Assembly (NCBI RefSeq): GCF_024171785.1
Contig: NZ_JAMTCK010000007.1
Coordinates: 186,001-250,000, forward strand
Direction: 5' to 3'
Source: Goodfellowiella coeruleoviolacea
GTDB lineage: Bacteria; Actinomycetota; Actinomycetes; Mycobacteriales; Pseudonocardiaceae
Length of the DNA: 64,000 nt
Part shown: one piece after another, positions 32,466 to 41,287 of the stretch
How the letters are laid out: each line of letters starts with the position of its first letter
Position numbering within the stretch: position 1 is the first letter of the stretch
Position numbers and translations under genes: made by a program
Notes under the pieces: model-generated
The model's input: only the letters and a program-made list of their open reading frames with translations
What the model was told of the DNA's origin: nothing
Database searches by the model: none

Positions 32466-34274
32466 TCAGCCGACCCGGTTGACGGCGGACAGCACGGCGT
32501 GCACCGACGCGGTCAGCACCGAGGTGTCCTGGCCGGCTCCCCAGCGGACCACCTCGCCCACCCGGCATTCCGCGTAGGCCACTGCCGGGCTGTCCAGGCC
32601 ACTGCCGGTGGCGTGCTCGGTGTAGTCCAGGATGTCCACGGCGATGCCCGCTCCGGCCAGGGCGGCCACGAACGCGGCCAGCGGGCCGTTGCCCGTGCCC
32701 TGCTGGTGCCGAACCACCTCGCCGACCCGCAACTCGCAGCTGAACCGGTGCTCGCCAGGACCGACCTGCTCGGTGGTCCACGCGTCCAGCGACACCCGGC
32801 CCTCGCCCAGGCCGGGCGCCAGGTAGGTGGCGCGGAACAGCTCCCACAGGTCCTTGGCGGTGAGTTCCTGGCCGCTGTCGTCGGTGGCGGCCTGCACCAC
32901 CCGGGAGAAGTCCACGCGCAGCCGACCTGGCAGGTCCAGCCCGTGCTGGGTGCGCAGCAGGTGGGCGATGCCGCCCTTGCCGGACTGGCTGTTCACCCGG
33001 ATCACCGCCTCGTAACCGCGCCCGACGTCGGCCGGGTCGATCGGCAGGTAGGGCACCGCCCACGGGGCCTGCCCGGCCGGCACGCCCAACCGCGCCGCCT
33101 CGCGGTCGTGGTGGGCCATGCCCTTGCTGATCGCGTCCTGGTGCGTGCCGGAGAACGCGGTGTAGACCAGTTCGCCGCCGTAGGGGTGGCGGGGGTGCAC
33201 CGGCAGCCGGTTGCAGTGCGCCACGGTGTCCCGGACCACGTCGATGTCGGAGAAGTCCACCATCGGGTTCACGCCCTGCGCGTACAGGTTCAGCGCCAGG
33301 GTGACCAGGTCAACGTTGCCGGTGCGCTCGCCGTTGCCGAACAGACAGCCCTCCACGCGCTGCGCGCCCGCCAGCACGGCCAGCTCCGCGCAGGCCACCC
33401 CGGTGCCCCGGTCGTTGTGCGGGTGCACGGACAGGATCACCGAGTCGCGCCGGGCCAGGTGGCGGTCCATGTACTCGATCTGGTCGGCGTACACGTTGGG
33501 CGTGGCGATCTCCACGGTGGCCGGCAGGTTGTGGATCACCGGCCGGTCCGGGCTGGCCTCCCACAGCTCGGTGAGCCCGTCGCAGATCTCCAGCACGAAG
33601 TCCGGCTCGGTCTGGTTGAAGACCTCCGGGGAGAACTGGAACCGGATGTCCGCGTCCGGGCGGGCGCTGGCCAACCGGTCCATCCGGGCGGCCGCGTCCC
33701 GGATCAGCGCGTGCACCTCGGCGCGGTCGCGGCCCAGCACCACGTCCCGCCACACCGGCGCGGTCGCCGTGTAGAGGTGCACCACGGTGCGCGGCAGGCC
33801 GGCGATGGCCGCGAAGGTCCGGTCGATCAGGTCGGCGCGCGCCGGGGTGAACACCACCGTGGTCACGTCGTCGGGCACGGCGTCGCTCTCGGCCAGGTGC
33901 CGCACGAAGTCGAAGTCGGTCTGGCTGGCCGACGGGTAGCCGACCTCGATCTCCTTGAAGCCCATGGTCACCAGCAGGTCGAACAGCAGCCGCTTGCGGG
34001 GCGTGTCCATGGGCTCGGCCAGTGCCTGGTTGCCGTCCCGCAGGTCCACCGGCACCCACAGCGGGGCCCGCTCGATGCGGCGGGACGGCCAGGTGCGGTC
34101 GGTCAGCGGGATCGCCACCCGCTCGTGGGCCGACCGGTAGCGGTGGTGCGGCATGGCGCTGGGGCGCTGCGGGTTCCAGGCGGGGGCGGTCGCCGGCACG
34201 GGCGCGTCCGGTGTGCGCAGGGTGGGGAAGCGGTGCCTGGTCACGGCGACCTGGTCGCCGGTGGGGGTGGACAT
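32466..34274 (-). CDS. leuA: 2-isopropylmalate synthase
   Basis: A 602-residue LeuA of the long actinobacterial type. It joins acetyl-CoA to 2-oxoisovalerate, the first step of leucine synthesis. [14 protein letters not shown] starts the DRE-TIM barrel; [14 protein letters not shown] has the metal-binding Hx[12 protein letters not shown] is the family signature; [13 protein letters not shown] is in the linker. The C-terminal domain from about residue 450 ([25 protein letters not shown]) is the leucine-sensing allosteric domain. The ATG at 34274 follows AGAGGAA. Upstream lie a leucine-rich leader peptide and competing hairpins, so expression is probably attenuated by charged tRNA-Leu. Confidence 0.95.
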   Translation of the reverse strand: MSTPTGDQVAVTRHRFPTLRTPDAPVPATAPAWNPQRPSAMPHHRYRSAHERVAIPLTDRTWPSRRIERAPLWVPVDLRDGNQALAEPMDTPRKRLLFDLLVTMGFKEIEVGYPSASQTDFDFVRHLAESDAVPDDVTTVVFTPARADLIDRTFAAIAGLPRTVVHLYTATAPVWRDVVLGRDRAEVHALIRDAAARMDRLASARPDADIRFQFSPEVFNQTEPDFVLEICDGLTELWEASPDRPVIHNLPATVEIATPNVYADQIEYMDRHLARRDSVILSVHPHNDRGTGVACAELAVLAGAQRVEGCLFGNGERTGNVDLVTLALNLYAQGVNPMVDFSDIDVVRDTVAHCNRLPVHPRHPYGGELVYTAFSGTHQDAISKGMAHHDREAARLGVPAGQAPWAVPYLPIDPADVGRGYEAVIRVNSQSGKGGIAHLLRTQHGLDLPGRLRVDFSRVVQAATDDSGQELTAKDLWELFRATYLAPGLGEGRVSLDAWTTEQVGPGEHRFSCELRVGEVVRHQQGTGNGPLAAFVAALAGAGIAVDILDYTEHATGSGLDSPAVAYAECRVGEVVRWGAGQDTSVLTASVHAVLSAVNRVG

Positions 34275-34307
34275 GAGTGGGAGTTCCTCTGCTCGGTCTG
34301 CAACGGC

Positions 34308-34344
34308 GACCGGCAGCACGGCACCCCGCAGCGGGGTGCCGGTC
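34308..34344 (-). promoter_or_regulatory. Attenuator: mutually exclusive hairpins upstream of leuA
   Basis: In the leuA transcript, GGCACCCC/GGGGTGCC (34333-34340 with 34320-34327) forms a compact stem, while GACCGGCA/TGCCGGTC (34337-34344 with 34308-34315) forms a larger alternative. They share four bases and cannot form together. Both lie just after the leader-peptide stop at 34348, where ribosome position would decide between them. Confidence 0.6.
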
Positions 34345-34347
34345 GGA

Positions 34348-34395
34348 TCAGGCCCCGCCGCGGCAGCCGAGGAGCAGGAGTCGGCGCGGCGACAT
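34348..34395 (-). CDS. LeuA leader peptide with four consecutive leucine codons
   Basis: A 15-residue open frame [15 protein letters not shown] on the minus strand, 74 bases upstream of leuA. Four Leu codons in a row (CTC CTG CTC CTC) directly precede the alternative hairpins, the classical layout of ribosome-mediated attenuation. The ATG lies eight bases downstream of a -10-like TACCGT, so the transcript is probably leaderless here. Confidence 0.75.
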   Translation of the reverse strand: MSPRRLLLLGCRGGA

Positions 34396-34402
34396 GCGGG
34401 GT

Positions 34403-34431
34403 ACGGTAGCCGCGACCAACTCCTCAGACAA
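34403..34431 (-). promoter_or_regulatory. Probable promoter of the leuA leader
   Basis: On the minus strand, TTGTCT (34426-34431) and TACCGT (34403-34408) are separated by 17 bases. Transcription would start about at the leader ATG (34395). Confidence 0.55.
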
Positions 34432-34437
34432 GCTGAG
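34423..34437. promoter_or_regulatory. Short dyad CTCAG-N5-CTGAG, possible GntR operator
   Basis: Five-base arms at 34423-34427 and 34433-34437 overlap the leuA -35 box and lie 13 bases before the divergent gntR start. The place suits autoregulation and control of leuA by the FadR-type protein; the site itself is short. Confidence 0.35.
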
Positions 34438-34449
34438 AGGTGAAACCGG

Positions 34450-35136
34450 ATGCCGCTGGACGCGCTCCGCCCCAGCCCCCTGGTCGAACAGGCCACCGAG
34501 CGCCTGCGGGCCGAGATCACCGAGGGCCACTGGCCGGTCGGCGGCAAGATCCCCGGGGAGACCAGCCTGGCCAAGACCCTCGGCGTGGGCCGGTCCACCG
34601 TGCGCGAAGCCGTGCGCGCCCTGGTCGGTGCCGGCCTGCTGCAGTCCCGCCAGGGCGCCGGCGTGTTCGTCATCGCCACCGAACCCACCGAGGACTGGCC
34701 CACCCGGTTGCGCCGCGCCGCCATCACCGACGTCTACGAGGTGCGCGCGCTCGTCGAGGTGCAGGCCGCCCGGCTGGCCGCGCGGCGCCGCACCCCGGAC
34801 GACATCACCGCGATGCAGGCGGCCCTGGCCGCGCGCCGCGCCGCCGACACCGACGACGCCGCCTTCGTCGACGCGGACATCGCCCTGCACGCCGCCGTGG
34901 TCGCGGCCGCGCACAACCCGGTGCTCACCGACCTGTTCACCGAGTTCGTCCCGGCCCTGCGCGAGGGCCTGATCGCCCTGGTGGACCTGCTCGACCTGCG
35001 CGCCGAGCACCCCCAGCACGGCGATGCGGCGCACGCCGACCTGGTGGCGGCCGTGGCACGCGGGGACGCCGACGCGGCCAGCGACATCCTCGCCGCCGAA
35101 CTGGACCGCACCCTGGCCCGGCTGACCGCCAGCTGA
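34450..35136 (+). CDS. GntR/FadR-family transcriptional regulator
   Basis: A 228-residue regulator with an N-terminal winged helix ([36 protein letters not shown], residues about 35-70) and an all-helical FCD ligand domain ([56 protein letters not shown]) with the usual Asp/His metal-binding residues. The ligand is unknown; the divergence from leuA, with 54 bases between leader peptide and regulator, makes leucine metabolism a reasonable guess. GAGAGGTG precedes the ATG. Confidence 0.88.
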   Translation: MPLDALRPSPLVEQATERLRAEITEGHWPVGGKIPGETSLAKTLGVGRSTVREAVRALVGAGLLQSRQGAGVFVIATEPTEDWPTRLRRAAITDVYEVRALVEVQAARLAARRRTPDDITAMQAALAARRAADTDDAAFVDADIALHAAVVAAAHNPVLTDLFTEFVPALREGLIALVDLLDLRAEHPQHGDAAHADLVAAVARGDADAASDILAAELDRTLARLTAS

Positions 35137-35159
35137 ACCAGCGCCCCGGCCGAACCAGC

Positions 35160-35189
35160 GACGGCTGCACCAGTGACGGCTGCACCAGC
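35160..35189. repeat. Two copies of a 15-bp tandem repeat after the GntR gene
   Basis: GACGGCTGCACCAGY at 35160-35174 and 35175-35189. GAACCAGC just before it is also doubled (17 bases apart). Confidence 0.8.
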
Positions 35190-35318
35190 CGGTGGTCACC
35201 CGGGTTCTCGTGTGGCCTGGCGGTCACCGGGTACCCGATGTCCACGTCGCCCCCGGCCGGGACCGCCGTGCCGGGGGCGGGGAGCGGGGAAGGGAGACCC
35301 GAGAAGGGAGAGCACGCC

Positions 35319-35612
35319 ATGGTGTTCAGGCAGCCGGGCATGAACCGACCCACGGTGCGGACGGCCGGACTGGACTACGACCGCGCGGACGTGGCCTACG
35401 TGCTCGGGCTGGGCCCGTGGACCGGCTGGGGCGAGCTGTTGGGCTGGCTGCGCGGTGACGGGGTCAGCGACCCCCGGCTCACCCCGGACCGGCTGCGCCG
35501 GCTGTGGCAGGACGCCGAGGCCGCGTGCGGGCAGGGCATGGCCCTGCCGGACGACCCCGACCGGTTGTGGTCGGAGCTGCGCCAGGCCAGGACCAGGCGT
35601 GAGCGGTCGTGA
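35319..35612 (+). CDS. Small hypothetical protein (97 aa)
   Basis: I do not recognise this protein. It reads MVFRQPGMNRPTVRTAGLDYDRADVAYVLGLGPWTGWGELLGWLRGDG, then RLRRLWQDAEAACGQGM and a charged C terminus. It is probably soluble and helical. GAGAAGGGAG stands eight bases before the ATG at 35319. It may share a transcript with the next small gene, 96 bases downstream. Confidence 0.6.
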   Translation: MVFRQPGMNRPTVRTAGLDYDRADVAYVLGLGPWTGWGELLGWLRGDGVSDPRLTPDRLRRLWQDAEAACGQGMALPDDPDRLWSELRQARTRRERS

Positions 35613-35708
35613 CAGCAGCGCGACGGACATGACAGGCGCGACGGGCGCCGCGGACAGGGCGGCGCGAGCAACGACAACCTCCGACGACCCGATGAGGGGA
35701 GACAACCG

Positions 35709-35984
35709 GTGAGCACACCTGGTGACCTGGACAGGGGCTGGAACGACGAGGTGGACCGCGAGGAGACCACCACCACGGTGGTGACCGACCTCGGCGAGGA
35801 GACCCCGGCCGGTGACGCACTGGACCAGCACCGACCCGCCGACCCCGGCGAAGCCGTCGAACAGGGCGAACTCGGCGGGGCCGGCCGGCGGGCGGCCGTG
35901 CCGGAGATGCCGATCGAGGCCAACCCGGCCGACGTGGTCGAACAACTGCGCGCGGTGCCCGAGGACGAGTACGAGCGGGACTGA
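35709..35984 (+). CDS. Small acidic hypothetical protein (91 aa)
   Basis: A 91-residue, very acidic protein with no hydrophobic core in its first half (WNDEVDREETTTTVVTDLGEETPAGD) and a C-terminal VPEMPIEANPADVVEQLRAVPEDEYERD. Such proteins occur as conserved hypotheticals in actinomycetes and may be disordered. AGGGGAG lies seven bases before the GTG. Confidence 0.6.
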   Translation: MSTPGDLDRGWNDEVDREETTTTVVTDLGEETPAGDALDQHRPADPGEAVEQGELGGAGRRAAVPEMPIEANPADVVEQLRAVPEDEYERD

Positions 35985-36165
35985 CGGCGGTCCCGCCGGC
36001 GCCTCCCTCGGGCGAGTGAGCGGCGCGGTGGGCGTCCCGTACCGGCCGACGGGTCACGGCACTGCGCCGTTTGGGGGTATCGCGCCGGGGTAGTCGGGGA
36101 GCGGCGGGTGGTCCGCCGCGCGGCCCGCGTGCCGGGCCCTCGCTCCGGGGAAGGGACGGACAGCA

Positions 36166-36621
36166 GTGACCGAACACACCCACGGCCGGGTCTACCGGCC
36201 CACCGACGGCGGTCTGGTGCGGCCGGCGGCCCTCGCGATCAGCGTGGTCTTCCTGGTGGTCGGGATCCTCGGGTTCATCCCCGGCATCACCACCCACTAC
36301 GACCTGCTGCGCTTCGCCGGCCACCACTCCGGGGCCATGCTGTTCGGGCTGTTCGAGGTGTCGGTGCTGCACAACATCGTGCACCTGCTGTTCGGGCTGG
36401 TCGGCCTGGCCCTGGCCAGGACGGTGACCGGGGCCAGGGCCTTCCTGATCGTCGGCGGGCTGATCTACCTGGTGCTGTGGCTGTACGGGCTGGTCATCGG
36501 CAAGGGCACCGCCGCCAACTTCGTGCCGCTCAACACCGCGGACGACTGGCTGCACTTCGTGCTGGGTGTGGTGATGATCCTGCTCGGCTGGCTGGGCGCG
36601 ACCAGGCACGCCACCACCTGA
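36166..36621 (+). CDS. DUF4383 membrane protein
   Basis: A 151-residue protein with four membrane segments: LAISVVFLVVGILGFIPG, FGLFEVSVLHNIVHLLFGLVGL, AFLIVGGLIYLVLWLYGLVIG and WLHFVLGVVMILLGWLG. The pattern GxxGFIPG and SxLHNxVHLLFG fits DUF4383. The GTG at 36166 is preceded by GGGGAAGGGA. It ends one base before the stop of the converging DUF885 gene. Confidence 0.85.
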   Translation: MTEHTHGRVYRPTDGGLVRPAALAISVVFLVVGILGFIPGITTHYDLLRFAGHHSGAMLFGLFEVSVLHNIVHLLFGLVGLALARTVTGARAFLIVGGLIYLVLWLYGLVIGKGTAANFVPLNTADDWLHFVLGVVMILLGWLGATRHATT

Positions 36622-36622
36622 G

Positions 36623-38326
36623 TCAGCGGTCCCCGGCCGCGCCCCTGGTCGTGGCCACCCAGTCGCGCACCACGTCGGCGAGCACGGACAGCGGCAGCGG
36701 CCCGCCGCCGAGCACCACGTCGTGGAAGTCGCGGAGGTCGAACGCCGAGCCCAGCTCCGCCTCGGCCTGGCCGCGCAGCCGCTGGATCTCCAGCCGGCCC
36801 ACCATGTACGACAGGGCCTGGCCGGGGCACTCGATGTAGCGGTCGGTCTCGGACTGCACCTCGACCTCGCTCAGCACGGTGTTCGCCCGCAGGTAGTCCA
36901 CGCACTGCTGGCGGGTCCAGCCCAGCGCGTGCAGCCCGGTGTCCACCACCAGCCGCGCCGCCCGCACCGAGTCCTCGGCCAGCATGCCCAGCCGCATCAC
37001 GTCGTCGGAGTACAGGCCCATCTCGTCGGCCAGCCGCTCGGTGTACAGCGCCCACCCCTCCTGGTAGGAGGTGACCGGGGCGAGGGTGCGCAGCAGGGGC
37101 AGACCGGTCAGCTCCTGGGCGGTGGCGATCTGGAAGTGGTGGCCGGGCACGGCCTCGTGGAAGGCCACCGCCTCGGCGATGAACCGGGTGCGGGTGGTGA
37201 CCTCGTGGGTGTTGGTGAAGAAGATGCCTGGCCGGCTGCCGTCGGGTGCCGGGTCGATGTAGTAGGCGGGCGCGGCCACCGGCGCGTCCGCGTCCGGCAC
37301 CGGCCGCACCTCGCAGGCGGCCAGGGGAAGCCGGCGGAACCAGGCGGGCGCGGCGGCGCTCGCCCTGGCCACGGCCGCCCGCGCGACGGCGAGCATCTCC
37401 TCGGCGTCCCGCCACAGCAGGGCCGGGTCGGTGCGCAGCCGGTGCCGCACCTGCTCGGCGGTGTCCAGCCCGAACGCCCGGCCGCCGACCTCCCGGTACT
37501 CCGCGTCCAGCGCGGCGATCAGGTCCAGGCCGATCCGGTGCAGCTGCTCGGGGGTGTGGTCGGTGGTGGTGTGCTGGCGGGCCAGCGCGGCGTAGTGCGC
37601 GGCACCGTCCGGCAGCCAGCACAGGCCGGGCTGCTCGTCCGGGCGGCCCCGGCCGAGCACCTCCTCGGCCAGCACGTCCCGGTAGCCGGCCAGCGCCGGC
37701 AGCACCCGCTCGGCCACCAGCCGGGCCCGCTGTTCGGCGCGGTCACCGGTCAGCGGGTGGTGGAGCAGCGGGTTGGGGTCCTGGGCGAGGAACCGGTCCA
37801 CGTAGGCGATGGCGTTGCGGGCCATCCGGTCCACCGGCAGCCGGCCGGCCGCCAGCCCCGTGCGGTGCCGTTCCGCCAGCGCCGCGTAGTAGTCGGGCAC
37901 GGCCGCCAGCCTGGTCAGGTGGTCGGTCTCGGCCCGCTGGCCGGTCGGGGTGAGCTGCGGCAGCATCGCCAGCGGGTTGGTTCCGCCCGACTCGAACGCG
38001 TCGGCCAGCACGAACTCCACGGTGCGCGCGTCCAGCCGGGCCAGCATCGACTCGGCCTGCTGGCGGACCACCCCCACGGTGACCCGGTCGGGGTCGGCGC
38101 AGGCGGCGGCCTGGTCGGCGATGCGCGCGGCCCGCTCCCGCAGCCGGGCCACACCCGCCTCGGACAGGTCGGGCAGTTCGTGGTCGTGGCCGGGGATGCC
38201 CACGAACGTGGCGTCCACCGGGCGTTCCACCGCGATGGCGTCGAGCAGGTCGTCGGCGAGTTCGGCGGCACTGGGAGCGGTGGCGCTGGGAGCGGCGGCG
38301 CGTGCGGCATCGGTCACCTCCCGCAT
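36623..38326 (-). CDS. DUF885 family (zinc-peptidase-like) protein
   Basis: A 567-residue DUF885 protein. AVAFHEAVPGHHFQ carries an HExxxxH-like metal site followed at some distance by SYQEGWALYTERLADEMG with further ligands, a layout related to M2/M32-type zinc peptidases. ECPGQALSYMVGRLEIQRLR is the family C-terminal motif. It has no signal peptide, so it is cytoplasmic; the substrate is not established. The ATG at 38326 is chosen because the protein starts to look family-like from there. The next gene on this strand starts 844 bases upstream of it and ends only 22 bases away. Confidence 0.82.
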   Translation of the reverse strand: MREVTDAARAAAPSATAPSAAELADDLLDAIAVERPVDATFVGIPGHDHELPDLSEAGVARLRERAARIADQAAACADPDRVTVGVVRQQAESMLARLDARTVEFVLADAFESGGTNPLAMLPQLTPTGQRAETDHLTRLAAVPDYYAALAERHRTGLAAGRLPVDRMARNAIAYVDRFLAQDPNPLLHHPLTGDRAEQRARLVAERVLPALAGYRDVLAEEVLGRGRPDEQPGLCWLPDGAAHYAALARQHTTTDHTPEQLHRIGLDLIAALDAEYREVGGRAFGLDTAEQVRHRLRTDPALLWRDAEEMLAVARAAVARASAAAPAWFRRLPLAACEVRPVPDADAPVAAPAYYIDPAPDGSRPGIFFTNTHEVTTRTRFIAEAVAFHEAVPGHHFQIATAQELTGLPLLRTLAPVTSYQEGWALYTERLADEMGLYSDDVMRLGMLAEDSVRAARLVVDTGLHALGWTRQQCVDYLRANTVLSEVEVQSETDRYIECPGQALSYMVGRLEIQRLRGQAEAELGSAFDLRDFHDVVLGGGPLPLSVLADVVRDWVATTRGAAGDR

Positions 38327-38348
38327 TGTGGTCCGCCCGGCCCGGCCT

Positions 38349-39170
38349 TCAAACGGAATTAGCCGAGGTGTCGCCGGTGTGGGCCAACCGGCGCAGCGCC
38401 CGCGCGGCGGAACTGCCCGGATCGGCGGTGACGAACACGACCTGCTGGTCGTCCTCGGGGATGACGAGCACGTCGCAGTTGACCCGAACCGGGCCAACCT
38501 CGGGATGGGTCAGCGTCTTGACCCGGTGGCCGGGGGCGTGCACCGGGTCGACGTCCCAGAGCGCGACGAACTCCTCGCTGGCGGCCCGCAGTTTGGTCAG
38601 CAGCCGGGCCAGTCGCTCGTCCCGGGGGTAGCGCGCGGCGGCGGCCCGCAGCCGGGCCACCACGATCGCGCCGGCCTCGGCGAAGTCGGTGCTGGCCGGC
38701 CAGTCGCCGGCCAGGAAGCGCCGCCGGGCCAGGTTCGGTTCGGTCCGCAGGTCGCCCAGCAGGGCCTCGGCCAACGGGTTCCAGGCGATCACCTGGTAGC
38801 TGGCGTCGGTGACGATGGCGGCGGTGTCCGGCATCCGGCGCAGCAGGCCGGCCACGTGCGGGCGGACCCGGCGCACCAGCCGCGGCGGTGCGGTCGGGGA
38901 CGCGCCGGCCAACCGGAACAGGTGGCCGCGCTCGGCCGGGGCCAGCCGCAGCGCGGCCGCGATGGCGTCCAGCACGCGCGGTGACGGGTGCGGGCCCCGG
39001 GACTGTTCGAGCCGGGCGTAGTAGTCCACGGACACGGCGGCCAACTGGGCCACCTCCTCGCGGCGCAGCCCAGGCGTGCGGCGTCGTGGACCCGCTGGCA
39101 GGCCCACGTCGGCAGGGCGCAGGCGCTCCCGCCGGTCGCGCAGAAACCGGGCCAGCTCCTGTCTGGCCAT
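38349..39170 (-). CDS. XRE-family regulator with MmyB-like ligand domain
   Basis: A 273-residue regulator: an N-terminal helix-turn-helix (TPGLRREEVAQLAAVSVDYYARLEQSRG, residues about 30-75) and a C-terminal PAS-like MmyB domain (AAIVTDASYQVIAWNPLAEALLGD, VNCDVLVIPEDDQQVVFVTADPGS). Such pairs often control a divergent oxidoreductase gene, and here an SDR starts 95 bases away on the other strand. The ATG at 39170 has GGAGGTG seven bases upstream. Confidence 0.87.
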   Translation of the reverse strand: MARQELARFLRDRRERLRPADVGLPAGPRRRTPGLRREEVAQLAAVSVDYYARLEQSRGPHPSPRVLDAIAAALRLAPAERGHLFRLAGASPTAPPRLVRRVRPHVAGLLRRMPDTAAIVTDASYQVIAWNPLAEALLGDLRTEPNLARRRFLAGDWPASTDFAEAGAIVVARLRAAAARYPRDERLARLLTKLRAASEEFVALWDVDPVHAPGHRVKTLTHPEVGPVRVNCDVLVIPEDDQQVVFVTADPGSSAARALRRLAHTGDTSANSV

Positions 39171-39265
39171 CGTGTCCACCTCCGGTCGGAGCGTTGCCTG
39201 GCGGCGCACAGCCAGGGATCGGTTGTCCCTGGATCGGCCGAGCCGCCGCCGCGAGAGTCGCTGCC

Positions 39266-39976
39266 GTGAACGATTTCATCGCACTGGTCACCGGCGCCAA
39301 CAAGGGCATCGGCAAGGAGATCGCCCGTCAGCTCGCGGACGCCGGGTGCACCGTCCACGTCGGGTCCCGCGACCCCGAACGGGGCCGGCGGGCCGCCGCG
39401 GAGATCGGCGGCCGCGCCCGGCCGCTGGTGCTCGACGTCACCGACCCCGCCAGCATCGCGGCCGCCGCCCAGCAGGTGGAGCGGCTGGACATCCTGGTCA
39501 ACAACGCCGGCATCCTGGTCGACGATCGGCCACCGACCGAGGCGGACGTGGACAGCTTCCGCCGCACCTACGAGACGAACCTGTTCGGTGTCATCGCGGT
39601 CACCAACGCGTTCCTGCCGGCGCTGCGGGCCTCCCGCAGGCCCCGCGTTGTCAACATCTCCAGCGGAACCGGGTCGTTGGCCTGGAGCACCCGCGGTGAG
39701 CATCGGGGGTTCACCGGCACGAGTGCCGCCTACCGCTCGTCCAAAACCGCGCTCAACGCGGTGAGCGTGTACTACGCCCAGGCACTCGCCGAGGACGGTG
39801 TCAAGGTGAACGCGCTCGCGCCCGGCCTGCGCCACACCGACCTCAACCCGCGCGCGGCCGCCAGCGACGGCGACCCGGCCGAGGCCGCGGCGGGCGCGGT
39901 CCGGCTGGCCCTGCTGCCCGACGACGGGCCGACCGGCGGGTTCTTCTCCTGGGACGGGACCGAGGTGCCGTGGTGA
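39266..39976 (+). CDS. Short-chain dehydrogenase/reductase
   Basis: A 236-residue classical SDR: ALVTGANKGIGKEIAR (cofactor loop TGxxxGIG), LDILVNNAGIL, VVNISSGTG (catalytic Ser), and YRSSKTALNAV (Tyr-x3-Lys). SRDPERGR after strand 2 suggests NADP preference. It is close to plant carbonyl-reductase-like SDRs. The GTG at 39266 has only a weak site. It is probably controlled by the divergent XRE-family regulator. Confidence 0.9.
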   Translation: MNDFIALVTGANKGIGKEIARQLADAGCTVHVGSRDPERGRRAAAEIGGRARPLVLDVTDPASIAAAAQQVERLDILVNNAGILVDDRPPTEADVDSFRRTYETNLFGVIAVTNAFLPALRASRRPRVVNISSGTGSLAWSTRGEHRGFTGTSAAYRSSKTALNAVSVYYAQALAEDGVKVNALAPGLRHTDLNPRAAASDGDPAEAAAGAVRLALLPDDGPTGGFFSWDGTEVPW

Positions 39977-39984
39977 TGCGCGGG

Positions 39985-40980
39985 TCAGGCCGGCTCGGGC
40001 AGCCTGACCTCGTCGGGGGTCTTGTCCGGGCGCAGCCCGCGCCAGGCCGAGTGGCGCAGCCGACCCTCGGCGGTGAGCGTGCGGTACTCCACCTCGCCCA
40101 CCAGCACCGGGTCCACCCAGTGCGCGTAGCGCGCGTGCTCCCTGGGCACCGGCGTGTCGAACGGGCTGCCCGGCCGCTCCAGTTCCCGCAGCCGGGTGCG
40201 CAGGTCGCGCAGCACCCGGTCGCTGAACCCGGTGCCCACGTGGCCGACGTAGACCAGCCGACCCGCCTGGTCGTGCGCGCCCAGCAGCAGTGAACCGATG
40301 GTGCCGGCGCGGCGGCCCTCGCCCGGCTTCCAGCCGCCCACCACCACCTCCTGGGTGCGCATCAGCGCGGTCTTCACCCAGGCCGCCGAGCGCCGGCCCG
40401 GCTCGTAGCGGGAGGCCAGCCGCTTGGCCACCACTCCCTCCAGCCCGTGTTCCCCGGCCACCTCCAGCAGTTGCGCGCCGGAGATGTCCGCGTAGTACTG
40501 GGGAACCCAGATCCGGGGTGTGGCGCCGCGCGGCACGAGTTCGTCCAACCGCGCGCGGCGCCGCTGGTAGGGCTGGTCCACCAGGGTCTGACCGTCCAGC
40601 CACAGCAGGTCGAACAGGTAGTAGGTGACCGCGACCCGGGTGAGCAGCACCCCGCTGGGCCGCTGCACGTGCATGCGCTGCTGCAACAGGCTGAACCACG
40701 GTCGGCCGTCCGGGCCGAGCGCGACGATCTCACCGTCGAGCACGGCCCGGTGGCCGGCGAGCAGGTCACCCAGCACGGCCAGTTCCGGGTAGGAGTGGGT
40801 GACGTCGTTGCCGTTGCGGCTGGCCACCCGCACCTCGCCGCCGCCGACCGCGGTCACCGCGCGCACCCCGTCCCACTTGAACTCGAACGCCCAGCCCGCC
40901 CCGGTCGGCGTCGGCCCGGCCACGGCCAGCATGGGCAGCACGACCTCGGGCGGCCCAGGGTCGCGTCCGTCATGCCCCAC
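39985..40980 (-). CDS. ATP-dependent DNA ligase (LigC/LigD-type)
   Basis: A 331-residue ligase: motif I FEFKWDGVRA with the adenylated lysine near residue 35, DGEIVALG (motif III), EGVVAKRL (motif IV) and AWVKTAL (motif V), then an OB-fold (GSLLLGAHDQAGRLVYVGHVGTGFS). It lacks LigD polymerase and nuclease domains, so it is a stand-alone ligase used in repair or end joining. The GTG at 40980 follows GGGAG; an in-frame ATG at 41019 would add 13 residues. The frame stays open further upstream, but that part looks like a shadow. Confidence 0.87.
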   Translation of the reverse strand: MGHDGRDPGPPEVVLPMLAVAGPTPTGAGWAFEFKWDGVRAVTAVGGGEVRVASRNGNDVTHSYPELAVLGDLLAGHRAVLDGEIVALGPDGRPWFSLLQQRMHVQRPSGVLLTRVAVTYYLFDLLWLDGQTLVDQPYQRRRARLDELVPRGATPRIWVPQYYADISGAQLLEVAGEHGLEGVVAKRLASRYEPGRRSAAWVKTALMRTQEVVVGGWKPGEGRRAGTIGSLLLGAHDQAGRLVYVGHVGTGFSDRVLRDLRTRLRELERPGSPFDTPVPREHARYAHWVDPVLVGEVEYRTLTAEGRLRHSAWRGLRPDKTPDEVRLPEPA

Positions 40981-41287
40981 GTCGTCTCCCGCGCTCGTCC
41001 CGGCGGTGCACCCGTCCATGCTGGGCGACGCCGTCGGTTCCCGCCGGTCGGGCGTGGACCGCGCGGGTGGGTCGGGCAGGGCGCTGGCGGTGCCCCGATC
41101 GTGGGCCGAGTGGACCACGGCGGCGCTCGCCCGAACGGGCGCAGCGGCGGGCACTTCCCTCAGCGTCGGCCAAAAGGTACCCCCGAATGGTTGACCTCCG
41201 CCCCGGCCGGTCCCACGATCACCTGGCCCGCCCGGTCCCGCACCGGCCGGGTGGACCGCGGTGGGTTCTCCGACGGAGGTGGCGAGC
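40981..41287. other. Divergent spacer between ligase and secreted-protein genes
   Basis: About 307 bases with no convincing gene. TTGACC (41191-41196) and CACGAT (41214-41219), 17 bases apart, could be the promoter of the plus-strand secreted-protein gene, but the -10 is poor. Confidence 0.35.
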
